From assembly GCA_965243185.1 (NCBI GenBank), contig OZ251531.1, positions 2,976,001-3,040,000 on the forward strand: a stretch of 64,000 nucleotides of DNA, given 5' to 3'. Source of the stretch: CBDBCU01 sp965243185 (GTDB taxonomy: Bacteria > Chloroflexota > Dehalococcoidia > Lucifugimonadales > UBA3495). This document shows positions 15,847 through 24,718 of this stretch, piece after piece (position 1 is the stretch's first letter; every line of letters begins with the position of its first letter). The position numbers and the translations under genes were made by a program. The notes under the pieces were generated by a model. That model was not told the DNA's origin, made no database searches, and was given only the letters and a program-made list of their open reading frames with translations.

Positions 15847-16422
15847 CTACCTAAAAACCTCCCGCAGGTTCAGCTCAAAACCGGGCAGGCGGTGGGAGCG
15901 GAAGGTTTGGCTGAGGTCAAAGACTGCTATCGTTTTCGGTTCCCCGCCGGTCAAGTCGACGATTTCGGCGGTCTTGGCCGATTGGCTGAACAGCCAACAT
16001 TCCAAGATGCCGATGCGTTGGTAATCGCGGAGTTTGTCCTCCAAGATCCGTCGAGTTTCGCTGGGGGAAAGCACTTCTACCACCAAGTCCGGGGCAACTT
16101 CGAGGAATTTTATCGCGATGGCTTCCTCAGCGCCGGAAACGGTCAACCGGTGGTTGCTCATAAAGAGAATATCCGGCTGGCGGGTACGCAACGGTGCCCG
16201 CTGGATCAGCACATCCAAAGGCGGGGCAAGCACCTCGCCCAACCCGTTGGCCGCAACAAAGCTGAACAACGGGACAAAAATCCGCCCGGAAATCTGCTGG
16301 TGAAAGTAGGTCACGCCGGGAGCCATATACATCACCCCGTCCACGATTTCGTAGTGCAGTTTGCTTTCGGGGAGATTGGCCCACTCCTCGAAGGTGAGAA
16401 CTTTGCTTGCCGTGCTGGTCAT
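15847..16422 (-). CDS. Uma2 family (DUF820) putative nuclease
   Basis: A 191-aa Uma2/DUF820 protein with a PD-(D/E)xK-like fold. The visible motifs are LTFEEWANLPES, YEIVDGVMYMAP, RQPDILFMS, APDLVVEVLSPSET and EDKLRDYQRIGILECW. The ATG at 16422 overlaps the dapF stop (ATGA), so it is translationally coupled. Members are abundant in Chloroflexi and cyanobacteria; the substrate is unknown. Confidence 0.85.
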   Translation of the reverse strand: MTSTASKVLTFEEWANLPESKLHYEIVDGVMYMAPGVTYFHQQISGRIFVPLFSFVAANGLGEVLAPPLDVLIQRAPLRTRQPDILFMSNHRLTVSGAEEAIAIKFLEVAPDLVVEVLSPSETRRILEDKLRDYQRIGILECWLFSQSAKTAEIVDLTGGEPKTIAVFDLSQTFRSHRLPGFELNLREVFR

Positions 16423-17282
16423 TCCGCCCACTCTCCACTGAAAACTTCGGCGGCTGGGCCTTCGAGGAAAACCTCGCCGGCGCCGTCCCACTCAATGGTT
16501 AAAGTGCCGCCGGGCAACTTTATGTCCACCCGGTCGTCAACCAGTCCCTGCAAGCGGGAGGCTACGGCAATAGCGCAGGCTCCGGTGCCGCAAGCCATAG
16601 TTTCCCCGGAGCCGCGCTCCCAAACCCGGGCTTCCAGATGGCCGGCGTCGATTTGGTTGACAATCTCAAAGTTCACCCGGCGGGGAAAGATGGGGTGTCC
16701 CTCGACCAGGGGGCCGATGTTGTGCAGGGGGAATTCGCCTACCGGCTGGTCGAGGTAGGTTACGGCGTGGGGGTTGCCCATCGACACAAAGGAGAGAAAC
16801 AGGCGGAAGTCCCCGGGACGGATGGGGTATTTCAGCACCGGGCCGGGGCGGGATGCCAGAGCCGGGTCAAGATTCACCGGCACGTCCGCCGGGTTCAGCT
16901 GGGGACAGCCCATCGAAACCCGGGCGCCGGTTACTGCCGCCGCGTTATAGATGGGATAGACGGTGCGAATCCCGGCCAGGGTATCTACGGTAAGTCCGCT
17001 TTGGGGCCGGGGTACGATTTCCCGCTCAATGGCGTACTTGGCAAAGCAGCGGATGCCGTTGCCGCACATTTCACCTTCGGAACCGTCGGCGTTGAACATT
17101 CGCATCCGCAGGTCGGCCCGTTCCGAGTCCATAATCAGGATGATGCCATCGCCGCCCACGCCAAAATGCCGGTCGCTCATCGCGCGGGACAAGGCCGGCC
17201 AGTCGGCGGCAGCGTTATCCATACGGCGGGCGTCAATATAGATGTAGTCGTTGCCGGCACCTTGCATCTTGGTAAAGTTCAT
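16419..17282 (-). CDS. dapF: Diaminopimelate epimerase
   Basis: DapF interconverts LL- and meso-diaminopimelate. The 287-aa product has both catalytic cysteines, in MCGNGIRCFAKY and ACGTGACAIAVAS, and the N-terminal FTKMQGAGNDYIYID signature. The ATG at 17282 has a GAGGAG site; a longer frame to 17321 lacks one. An extended -10 (TGCTACAAT) 28 bases upstream suggests an internal promoter. It is coupled to the downstream Uma2 gene. Confidence 0.95.
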   Translation of the reverse strand: MNFTKMQGAGNDYIYIDARRMDNAAADWPALSRAMSDRHFGVGGDGIILIMDSERADLRMRMFNADGSEGEMCGNGIRCFAKYAIEREIVPRPQSGLTVDTLAGIRTVYPIYNAAAVTGARVSMGCPQLNPADVPVNLDPALASRPGPVLKYPIRPGDFRLFLSFVSMGNPHAVTYLDQPVGEFPLHNIGPLVEGHPIFPRRVNFEIVNQIDAGHLEARVWERGSGETMACGTGACAIAVASRLQGLVDDRVDIKLPGGTLTIEWDGAGEVFLEGPAAEVFSGEWAE

Positions 17283-17307
17283 CGGCTCCTCAGCGGCCAG
17301 ATTGTCT

Positions 17308-18279
17308 TTATTGTAGCACAACGCCGCAATCGGATCTGGTTGTCCGGCCGGTTCCGGTTAAGCCTGTTGCAAGTTCGGCAGCTTTCTCCGCTAATTCCGG
17401 GTCAGCGGCGTCCAGCCAGTGGATGCGGGAATCATCCGGCTTGAACCAAGAGTATTGGCGGCGGGCGAGGCGGTGGGTCTGAAACTTGGCGCGCTGCGCT
17501 GCTGCGTCCAGAGATATGGCACCGTTCAGATATTGTCCCAATTCCCGGTAGCCGGGGCAAGCCAAAGGGCCGTGGCCTAATCGGTAGCCCATAGCGGCAA
17601 GGTTCCGGGATTCCTCAACAAAGCCGTCAGCCAGCATTTGGTCAAATCGGGCGTCGATGCGCTGGTACAGGGCTTCCCGCTCCATAGTCAAACCGATTAG
17701 CAAGGAATGGGGCAAAGGTTCTCCCGGCTGGCGGTAGGTCGAGGGCGGATAACCGGTAGTGTGGTAAATTTCCAGGGCGCGGATGATGCGGCGCAAATTG
17801 CGGGGGTCTAATTCGGCCGCCCGGGCCGGGTCAATTTCCTGTAACCGGTGGTACAACCCGGCGCCGCCCGCTTGGGCAATAGTTTCTTGGCATTGCCGCC
17901 TAAAATTGGCATCCGGGGGAATGGCCGGCGTCTGCCATCCCTCTTGCAAGGCCCAGACATATTGTCCGCTACCGCCGGCTACTATCGGCAAAGCTCCGCG
18001 CCCGGCAAGATTCCGGAGGGTTTGCCGAGCCAAAGCCAGAAAGCGGCCCAGGCTGAAGCTTTCATCCGGGTTGAGCAAATCCAGCAGGTGATGGGCGGCT
18101 TGGCGGCGTTCCGCCGGGGTGGGCTTGGCGGCACCGATGTCCATATAGCGATAGACTTGGCGGCTGTCGGCATTGATGATTTCGCCGTTCAGCCGTTGGG
18201 CCAAGGCAATTGCCAACCGGGTTTTGCCCACCGCTGTAGGGCCAACGATAAAGAGAACCGGGGAGTCAACGGGGGACAT
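17308..18279 (-). CDS. miaA: tRNA dimethylallyltransferase
   Basis: MiaA adds a dimethylallyl group to A37 of tRNAs reading UNN codons. The 323-aa product has the P-loop VGPTAVGKTRLAIALA, the substrate-binding DSRQVYRYMDIGAAKPTPAE, GGSGQY, and the RRIIRALEIY region. The ATG at 18279 is the start that places the P-loop near residue 10; the frame runs on to 18429 into tpiA without support. It lies 28 bases after tpiA in the same run. Confidence 0.95.
   Translation of the reverse strand: MSPVDSPVLFIVGPTAVGKTRLAIALAQRLNGEIINADSRQVYRYMDIGAAKPTPAERRQAAHHLLDLLNPDESFSLGRFLALARQTLRNLAGRGALPIVAGGSGQYVWALQEGWQTPAIPPDANFRRQCQETIAQAGGAGLYHRLQEIDPARAAELDPRNLRRIIRALEIYHTTGYPPSTYRQPGEPLPHSLLIGLTMEREALYQRIDARFDQMLADGFVEESRNLAAMGYRLGHGPLACPGYRELGQYLNGAISLDAAAQRAKFQTHRLARRQYSWFKPDDSRIHWLDAADPELAEKAAELATGLTGTGRTTRSDCGVVLQ
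17310..17318 (-). promoter_or_regulatory. Extended -10 upstream of dapF
   Basis: TGCTACAAT on the minus strand, at the miaA/dapF junction (overlapping the last miaA codons). No good -35 was found, as expected for an extended -10 promoter. Confidence 0.4.
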
Positions 18280-18307
18280 TGCAACCCTTACCGGGGTCTG
18301 TACCGGG

Positions 18308-19081
18308 CTAGGCCAGGGCGGACTTGGTTTCCCCGGCCAACCGGGCAATTTCGAGGAAAGAGTCGGCTTGCAGGCTGGCGCCGCCGACCAGCGCGCCGTG
18401 AATGCAGGATTGGGCGGCAAAGTCGGCAATGTTGCCGGCGTTGACGCTACCGCCGTAAAGCAGGGGTATCTCTCCGGCGGCTTGCCCGAATTGGGAAATC
18501 AGGGTTTGCAAAATGACGCCGCCCATCACTTCCGCCGCGATTTCCGGAGTAGCCGCCTGGCCGGTGCCGATAGCCCAAACCGGTTCGTAAGCCACTACCA
18601 AGCTACTTAAGTCAGCAACGGCTACTTCGGACAGGGCGGAGCGCACTTGCCGCCCGATGACGGCGGCGGCTTGGCCGGATTCCCGCTGCTGCAAGGTTTC
18701 CCCGACGCACAGAATGGGGCGCAAGTCGTGCCGCAAGGCGGCCAATACCTTGCGGTTGACCAGTTCATCGGTCTCGCCGAACAGCTGCCGCCGTTCCGAA
18801 TGGCCCAGAAGGACATAGCGGGCCAAGTCCCGCAGCATTGGCGGGGCGATTTCTCCGGTGAAAGCGCCGGAGTCGGCAAAGTGCATATTCTGCGCGCCCA
18901 CGGCGACCAGGGAGACGTCGAGGGCAGCGCGCACGGCGGCCAGGGAAATGGCCGGCGGGCAGAGGATTAGCTCGACTTCCGGGGCTTTTCCGGCGCCTTG
19001 CGCTACCGCCCCGGCCAGTTCGACCCCTTCGGCCAAGGTGGTGTTCATTTTCCAGTTACCGGCAACTATGGTTCGCGGCAT
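18308..19081 (-). CDS. tpiA: Triosephosphate isomerase
   Basis: TpiA interconverts dihydroxyacetone phosphate and glyceraldehyde-3-phosphate. The 257-aa product has AGNWKMN, the catalytic His in LGHSERR, the catalytic Glu in AYEPVWAIGTG, and the phosphate-gripping GGSVNAGN. It follows pgk and apgM in the glycolytic part of the run. Confidence 0.96.
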   Translation of the reverse strand: MPRTIVAGNWKMNTTLAEGVELAGAVAQGAGKAPEVELILCPPAISLAAVRAALDVSLVAVGAQNMHFADSGAFTGEIAPPMLRDLARYVLLGHSERRQLFGETDELVNRKVLAALRHDLRPILCVGETLQQRESGQAAAVIGRQVRSALSEVAVADLSSLVVAYEPVWAIGTGQAATPEIAAEVMGGVILQTLISQFGQAAGEIPLLYGGSVNAGNIADFAAQSCIHGALVGGASLQADSFLEIARLAGETKSALA

Positions 19082-19133
19082 AGGGATTAGCGTCCTTTAT
19101 GGCGTATGGGGGAGTTCAAGCTTGGGAGTCAGG

Positions 19134-20339
19134 CTAGGGGCCGAACTTGGTCAGTTTGCCCGAATGGGAGAGGGCGAGGAGCATGATATTGGTGGCGGGA
19201 ATGCGGCCGATGGAGCCGCGGTCGCAATCCCTTTCGTTGAAAGCCGGCACGCCTTCCCCTTTGGTCAAGGGGGAGTGCAGCATAAAGGGGACGGGGTGCC
19301 AGCTGTGGGCGGCCATTATCGCCGGGGTGGAATGGTCGCCGGCGACCATCAAAACATCCGGTTCCAGTTCCCGGATGCGGGGAATTAGGGGGTCAAGGTT
19401 TTCCAGGGTCTTGACTTTGGCGTCAAAATCGCCGTCCTCGCCGGCGGCGTCGGCCGGTTTGTAGTGGATGAAAAAGAAGTCGTGGTCGGCATAATGCTGG
19501 TGCAGGGTATCCACTTCGTCGGCGAAGGTTTTGCCGGTGGGGATGATGGTCATATTGGCTACTGTCGCCAATCCCCGGTACATCGGATAGGCGGCGATAC
19601 CGGCCGGGTTCAGGCGGTACACTTCGCCCATAGGCGGGAGGGCCGGCAGCTGCGCCCAACCGCGCAGCAGTACCATATTGCCGCGTTCCTCCTCGGCCAG
19701 TAGCTGCGCTGCTTGGCTGACAAAATCGTTGACCAGTTGGGCGGTCTTTTCGGCCGCCGGTTCGATAGCCTTGACCGGGAGGGCGGGAACTCCGGTGATT
19801 TGGGGGTCGGTTTCGGTTATCGCTTCCGACAGACTTTCCCCCCGCAAACGCAGCACGAACCGGTAATCCTGCACCGGAAAGACATCCACTTGTATGCCGG
19901 GCAGTTCAATTTGGTCGAGACGCGCACACAGGGGCGCGCTCAACTCGGTAGGGATACGCCCGGCCCGGCGGTCAATCAGGTTGCCGGCGGCGTCAACGGT
20001 GCAGAAATTGCCCCGGGCGGCCACATCGCCCGGCCGGAGTTCGACCTCAATGCCGAGGGCTTCCAGCGCGCCGCGGCCAATCTGGTATTTCAGGGGATTG
20101 TAGCCGAACAGGGCCAGATGGCCGGGGCCGCTGCCGGGGGCTACGCCGGGCAATACCGGGGTGGTCAGACCGCAGGCACTTTCCCGGGCCAAGGCGTCCA
20201 AGTGGGGCAGGTTGGCCGTTTCCAGTTCGGAGCGGCCGGTGTCCGGGTGCGGCAGTCCACCTAGTCCGTCCACCACCAGGAGGACGATTTTCGAGGAAGT
20301 GGAAACATAGCAGTCGTGCAACTGGTCCAAGTCAATCAT
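19134..20339 (-). CDS. apgM: 2,3-bisphosphoglycerate-independent phosphoglycerate mutase, archaeal type
   Basis: A 401-aa ApgM-type enzyme of the alkaline-phosphatase superfamily, converting 3- to 2-phosphoglycerate. Seen: N-terminal metal site VDGLGGLPHP, PGSGPGHLALFGYNP with the usual serine, HYKPADAAGEDGD and GDHSTPAIMAAHSWHPVP near the C-terminus. I chose the ATG at 20339, about 20 residues before the metal site; the frame runs on 134 codons into pgk. It lies between pgk and tpiA, matching its glycolytic role. Confidence 0.93.
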   Translation of the reverse strand: MIDLDQLHDCYVSTSSKIVLLVVDGLGGLPHPDTGRSELETANLPHLDALARESACGLTTPVLPGVAPGSGPGHLALFGYNPLKYQIGRGALEALGIEVELRPGDVAARGNFCTVDAAGNLIDRRAGRIPTELSAPLCARLDQIELPGIQVDVFPVQDYRFVLRLRGESLSEAITETDPQITGVPALPVKAIEPAAEKTAQLVNDFVSQAAQLLAEEERGNMVLLRGWAQLPALPPMGEVYRLNPAGIAAYPMYRGLATVANMTIIPTGKTFADEVDTLHQHYADHDFFFIHYKPADAAGEDGDFDAKVKTLENLDPLIPRIRELEPDVLMVAGDHSTPAIMAAHSWHPVPFMLHSPLTKGEGVPAFNERDCDRGSIGRIPATNIMLLALSHSGKLTKFGP

Positions 20340-20422
20340 ATCCCTTTCACCGTTGATAATGGCTTTAGTCTGGTCGAGGTTTGCGGGCGCGGCCCGGGTC
20401 AAGGAAGGGACCTTTTCGGTAG

Positions 20423-21619
20423 TCAAGCGTCGGGCAAGGCGGCGATGCCGGGGAGTTCCCGGCCTTCCAGAAACTCCAGAGAGGCCCCGCCGCCGGTGGA
20501 AACGTGGCTCATTTGGTCCAGCAAGCCCAGTGCCTCGACGGCTTCCGCCGTGGAACCGCCGCCGACTACGCTGGTGGCGTTTTCCAGAGCGGCGATGGCT
20601 GCGGCTACGGTCCGGGTGCCTTGGCTGAACCGGGGAAACTCGAACACGCCCATGGGCCCGTTCCAGATGATAGTTTTGCAGGGTTGCAGGGCGGCGGCAA
20701 AGGCGGCGGCGGTAGATTCCCCTATATCCATAATATACCAATCGTCGGGAACCTGCTCGACTGGCACCGTGCGGGTTTCCGCCGGGTCGGGGGCAAAGCT
20801 ACTGGCAACTACTACATCCTCGGGGAGATGGACAGCAATGTTGGCGGCGTTAGCGCGGGTCAGAACTTCCCGGGCGAAGTCCAAGCGGTCAGTTTCGACC
20901 GGGGAAGCTCCGGTAGCGTAGCCCCGGGCATTCAGGAAGGTAACAGCCATACCGCCGCCGATAAACAGGTGGTTCAGCTTGTCGAGCAGGTTCTCCAGTA
21001 CCAGAATCTTGTCGCTGACCTTGGCTCCGCCCATCAGGGCGGCCAAGGGTGGGGCCGGGGATTGCAGGGCTGCGCCCATAGCTTCTACTTCCCGCTGCAC
21101 CAGTAAGCCCATAGCTGAGGGCAAGTAGTTGGCAATGCCGACGGTGGAGGCGTGGGCCCGGTGGGTAACGGCAAAGGCGTCCATCACAAAACAATCGGCC
21201 AAGGCGGCCAGTTCCCGGGCGAAGTCCGGGGAGTTCTGCTCCTCTCCGGCGTGAAAGCGCAGGTTTTCCAGTAGGATAACCGCGCCCGGCGACATTGCGT
21301 TGACCTCTGCCGCCACTACCGGCCCGACACAATCGGTCAGGCTTTTTACCGGATGGTTCAGCAAGGTCGCCAACCGGTCGCCAACCGGAGCCAAGCGCAG
21401 GGTATCATCCACTTGGCCACGGGGGCGGCCCAAGTGGGAACAGAGTATCACGCGGCAGTTGCGTTCCAACAGGTAGCGGATAGTGGGCAGGGTAGCCCGC
21501 AGCCGCTGGTCGTAAGCGGCGATGGCGGCTACGCCTTGCTCAATGGGGATGTTGAAGTCAACCCGCACGAGGACGCGCCGGTTTTCCACAGCCAAGCCGG
21601 AAAGGGTGCGCTTGCCCAT
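20423..21619 (-). CDS. pgk: Phosphoglycerate kinase
   Basis: Pgk transfers phosphate from 1,3-bisphosphoglycerate to ADP. The 398-aa product has VLVRVDFNIPIE, SHLGRPRG, ENLRFHAGE, GGAKVSDKI, GPMGVFEFPRFSQGT and a C-terminal GGGSTAEAVEALG nucleotide site. It precedes apgM and tpiA in the minus-strand run. Confidence 0.97.
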   Translation of the reverse strand: MGKRTLSGLAVENRRVLVRVDFNIPIEQGVAAIAAYDQRLRATLPTIRYLLERNCRVILCSHLGRPRGQVDDTLRLAPVGDRLATLLNHPVKSLTDCVGPVVAAEVNAMSPGAVILLENLRFHAGEEQNSPDFARELAALADCFVMDAFAVTHRAHASTVGIANYLPSAMGLLVQREVEAMGAALQSPAPPLAALMGGAKVSDKILVLENLLDKLNHLFIGGGMAVTFLNARGYATGASPVETDRLDFAREVLTRANAANIAVHLPEDVVVASSFAPDPAETRTVPVEQVPDDWYIMDIGESTAAAFAAALQPCKTIIWNGPMGVFEFPRFSQGTRTVAAAIAALENATSVVGGGSTAEAVEALGLLDQMSHVSTGGGASLEFLEGRELPGIAALPDA

Positions 21620-21671
21620 AGGCTAATCAGACTCCTCAACTTTATGTAATGCAGGGGCGGCGGTACGGGTA

Positions 21672-22703
21672 TTAAGGCAAAACGGTCAATGCTCTCTGTG
21701 CCATCAATTCCAGTCCTGCCTGCCGTCCGGCCGGGATGCCCGCGCCGGCGGCGTCCAGTTGCGACATCCCTTGAGCTACGAGTTCTTGGGCGGCTTTTTC
21801 GGCGTAGGAGCGGGCGTCAACTTCCTCCATAATGGCGACGACGCGGGCAATGTCCGGGGGGGCCAGTACTCGTTTCATATAGATGCCGCCCAACTCCCGT
21901 TTGGCGGCCGTGCTGCCTTTTTCCAGAGTATAAAGCAACGGGAGACTTTTTTTCTTGTTCAAGGCGTTGCCGGCGGTCATCCCGTCGTCGTGTTCCCCCC
22001 AGAAGTCGGCAATATCCTGGGTGATTTGCCAAGCCATTCCCAAGTTGCGGCCCCATTCTTGGAATCGGTCGAGCAGGGCCGGGTCGGCGGGGGCCGCCAA
22101 GGCGCCGGCTGCGGCGGCGCAACCGGACAAGGCTCCGGTCTTGCGCCCAATCATATCCCGGTATTCGGGAATAGTAACCAGCAACCGCTCTTGAAATTGC
22201 AAATCCATATACTGGCCTTCGCATAGAGACAGGCAAGCCTGGTCCAGCAGGTCGATGGCGTCCAAAACCGGTTCCGCCGCCAAGCCCCGGTCGCTCAAGC
22301 GCAGCATTGCCGCCCGGCCCATAGCGTGGAGGCCGTCGCCGGCGTTGATGGCTTGAGCCGGCCCCCAAACCCACCACAGGCTGGGTCGGTCGCCGGCGTT
22401 CCCCCGGCTGGCTTGCACTTCGTTATGCACCAGAACAAAGTTATAGATCAACTCCACGGCGGCCGCGGCCGGCAGAGCTGGCGCGTAATCGCCGCTGACG
22501 GCTTCGCCGGCGGCCAAGGCCAGCAGGGAATGGAAACTTTGCCGGGCTACTCCCGATTCCGGTTGCCCTTCCCGGTCAACCCAGCCCAGATGGTAGCGGA
22601 GCAGGTTGTAGAGAAAGCCCGGCCGTTCCGCAAAACAAGCTTGCAGTTCCGCTTCCAGAGCGGACTGCCAAGTTTCCAAAACCGATGGGGCTGGGCTGTT
22701 CAT
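21672..22703 (-). CDS. Polyprenyl synthetase family protein with degenerate Asp-rich motif
   Basis: A 343-aa all-helical protein of the trans-isoprenyl diphosphate synthase family. The framework is clear (ELIYNFVLVHNEVQASRGN, then AQAINAGDGLHAMG, then KKKSLPLLYTLEKG). However, the first Asp-rich motif, normally HDDxxD, reads HNEVQA. The second reads QDIAD rather than DDxxD. These motifs bind the Mg-diphosphate, so classical chain elongation may be lost; the protein may be a regulatory subunit or have another activity. ATG 22703 is preferred; 22718 is the longest frame. It lies between tsaC and pgk. Confidence 0.85.
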   Translation of the reverse strand: MNSPAPSVLETWQSALEAELQACFAERPGFLYNLLRYHLGWVDREGQPESGVARQSFHSLLALAAGEAVSGDYAPALPAAAAVELIYNFVLVHNEVQASRGNAGDRPSLWWVWGPAQAINAGDGLHAMGRAAMLRLSDRGLAAEPVLDAIDLLDQACLSLCEGQYMDLQFQERLLVTIPEYRDMIGRKTGALSGCAAAAGALAAPADPALLDRFQEWGRNLGMAWQITQDIADFWGEHDDGMTAGNALNKKKSLPLLYTLEKGSTAAKRELGGIYMKRVLAPPDIARVVAIMEEVDARSYAEKAAQELVAQGMSQLDAAGAGIPAGRQAGLELMAQRALTVLP

Positions 22704-22745
22704 ACTTCGGGCAATCAAACAATGGGGGATTAGAGCCGGATAGGG

Positions 22746-23396
22746 TTAGGCGTTGCCAACTTGCAGCACTTCCGCAAAGGGAATGACGCCCTCCCGGATT
22801 AACGCCGGGCGGTCTCCGGTTAGGTCAACGATGGTGGAGGGTATGCCTTGCGGTGGCGGACCTTGGGCAATCAGGTAATCGACCGTGTCGCCCAAGGTTG
22901 CTTTCAGTTCCGCCAGAGTAGGCAAGTCCGGTTCGCCGCTGCGGTTGGCGCTGGTGCCGGTGATGGGCCGGCCCAACCCGGCGGCCAGAGACAGCGGCGC
23001 CCAGTGGTTGGGCATTCGCACCGCCACTGTATCCCGCCCGCCGGTTACCAGGAGCGACAAGGCCGCCGCCTTGGGCAATACCAGGGTCAGGGAGCCGGGC
23101 CAAAAGGCTTGCGTCAAACGGCGGGCGGCCGGTGGGAAATCCCGGGCTACTTTTTCGACCTGCGCCGCGTCGGCCACCAGTACCGGCAAAGCCAGTTCCG
23201 CCGGCCGTCCTTTCAGGTCGAAGACCCGCCGCAAGGCCGCTGGGTTGAACACATCGGCCGCCAAACCGTAAAGGGTATCGGTGGGCAAGGCAACGACGCC
23301 GCCTTGTTTCAGAACGCTGAGGGCGGCGGCGATTTCCGGCTGCTGACCGGATGCCGGGAGGGGTTGGGATAAAGTTGACATTGGCCGTTTTTCCAT
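22746..23396 (-). CDS. tsaC: L-threonylcarbamoyladenylate synthase (TsaC/Sua5/YrdC)
   Basis: This enzyme makes threonylcarbamoyl-AMP for t6A37 in ANN-decoding tRNAs. The 216-aa product has the YrdC-fold signature QGGVVALPTDTLYGLAADV, LKGRP, FWPGSLTLVL, VAVRMPNH and GTSANRSGEP, and it ends IREGVIPF. ATG 23396 fits the promoter just upstream; ATG 23381 is possible too. No Sua5 C-terminal domain is present. It is the first gene of the long minus-strand run. Confidence 0.93.
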   Translation of the reverse strand: MEKRPMSTLSQPLPASGQQPEIAAALSVLKQGGVVALPTDTLYGLAADVFNPAALRRVFDLKGRPAELALPVLVADAAQVEKVARDFPPAARRLTQAFWPGSLTLVLPKAAALSLLVTGGRDTVAVRMPNHWAPLSLAAGLGRPITGTSANRSGEPDLPTLAELKATLGDTVDYLIAQGPPPQGIPSTIVDLTGDRPALIREGVIPFAEVLQVGNA

Positions 23397-23415
23397 TGGG
23401 CTGGGTTTGGGGTAG

Positions 23416-23424
23416 AGTTTAGCA
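23416..23424 (-). promoter_or_regulatory. Extended -10 promoter of the tsaC run
   Basis: TGCTAAACT on the minus strand, with the first ATG 20 bases downstream. The same nine bases occur ahead of two other genes in the window (45055 and 46442). Confidence 0.5.
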
Positions 23425-23632
23425 CGGTTGTAACCGATTTTCACTACCGACAATACAAGGACGCGCTAAAAGGCGATTTTCGGGCTTTTGGGGTATTCGG
23501 AGACCTGAAGGGGCGGAAAATCGGCTTGGGGACGCCTTTGTTATGTCAACACTGGGAATTTTCCTTTCCCGCCGCTCTTTTCTGATAAACTGTTACCCGG
23601 CTTGATTTATCCGATTTGGGGATGGTGTAAAG

Positions 23633-24634
23633 GTGGACATTGGGAAGTTTCCGCCGCAGTTGCTGGCCCGGCTGCTCGACCAGTCCCGGGGCAATGACCG
23701 GCGGGTATTGCTGGGGCCGAAAGTGGGGGAGGATGCGGCGGTTATTGACTTGGGCGAGCGTCTGCTGGTAGCTAAAAGCGACCCGATTACCTTTGCCACG
23801 GATGCTATCGGCTGGTATGCGGTTCAGGTCAACGCCAACGATATAGCGTGTACCGGCGGTGTGCCGGAGTGGTTTCTGGCTACGCTGCTGGTCCCGGAAA
23901 GTTTCACGCCGGCCCAAGCCGAAGGGGTATTTGACCAGATGCGGCAAGCGTGTAATGCCTTGAAGGTTACACTGATTGGCGGTCACAGCGAAGTTACCTA
24001 TGGCATCGACCGCCCTATCTTGGTGGGCAGTATGCTGGGGGAAGTGGAAAGGGACAAGCTAATTACTACCGGCGGCGCTCAAGAAGGGGACAGCATTGTC
24101 ATCACCAAAGGCATTGCCATAGAAGGCACGGCTCTGCTGGCCCGGGAACGGGGGGATGAGCTGCTGGCGGCTGGGGTAGCTGGGGGAATCCTTGCGGCCG
24201 CCGCGGCGATGCTGTCTAATCCGGGAATAAGTGTAGTAGAGGAAGCCCGTATTGCCGTCGAAATGGTCAATGTACACTCGCTCCACGACGCTACTGAGGG
24301 CGGGCTGATAACCGGCTTGCGGGAAGTAGCGGCGGCTTCCGGGTTGGGGCTGGCGGTGGAGGAAACCAGTATCCCCGTGCTGCCGGAATGCAACGCGATT
24401 TGCCAAGCTCTGAACCTGAACCCGTTGGGCTTGCTGGCTTCCGGGAGCTTGATAATCACTCTGCCGGCCGGGGAAGTGCCGGCCCTGCTTGCAGCGTTGG
24501 AGCAAGCCGGCATTACCGGCTGGGAGGTTGGGCAAATCCTGGCCCCGGAGGAGGGGCTGCTGCTGATTGGCTACGGCGGAGAAATGCCTTTGCCGGAGTT
24601 CTCTAGGGATGAACTGGCCCGCTACTTCTCGTAA
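23633..24634 (+). CDS. AIR synthase/HypE-like ATP-binding protein
   Basis: A 333-aa protein of the PurM/HypE/ThiL/SelD fold. The N-terminal half has GPKVGEDAAVIDLG, SDPITFATDAIGWYAVQVNANDIACTG and the Gly-His GGHSEV; the C-terminal half has HDATEGGLITGLREVA. HypE makes the cyano ligand of [NiFe] hydrogenase and ends in a PRxC cysteine; this protein ends LARYFS with no such Cys, and no other hyp gene is visible. I therefore call it HypE-like, with unknown substrate. The start is GTG 23633 with a weak ribosome binding site. It is divergent from tsaC. Confidence 0.85.
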   Translation: MDIGKFPPQLLARLLDQSRGNDRRVLLGPKVGEDAAVIDLGERLLVAKSDPITFATDAIGWYAVQVNANDIACTGGVPEWFLATLLVPESFTPAQAEGVFDQMRQACNALKVTLIGGHSEVTYGIDRPILVGSMLGEVERDKLITTGGAQEGDSIVITKGIAIEGTALLARERGDELLAAGVAGGILAAAAAMLSNPGISVVEEARIAVEMVNVHSLHDATEGGLITGLREVAAASGLGLAVEETSIPVLPECNAICQALNLNPLGLLASGSLIITLPAGEVPALLAALEQAGITGWEVGQILAPEEGLLLIGYGGEMPLPEFSRDELARYFS

Positions 24635-24718
24635 AGTGTAACGCCTTAAATTATTACACTTATTCCGGTCAAGCATTACACTTTTAGTTGCCCGCTAGAT
24701 ACCGGGAAGTGTTACACT

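Noticed and set aside
19134..20741. N-terminal extension of apgM
   Set aside because: 134 extra codons are basic, low-complexity and lie inside pgk; the ATG at 20339 fits the family length.
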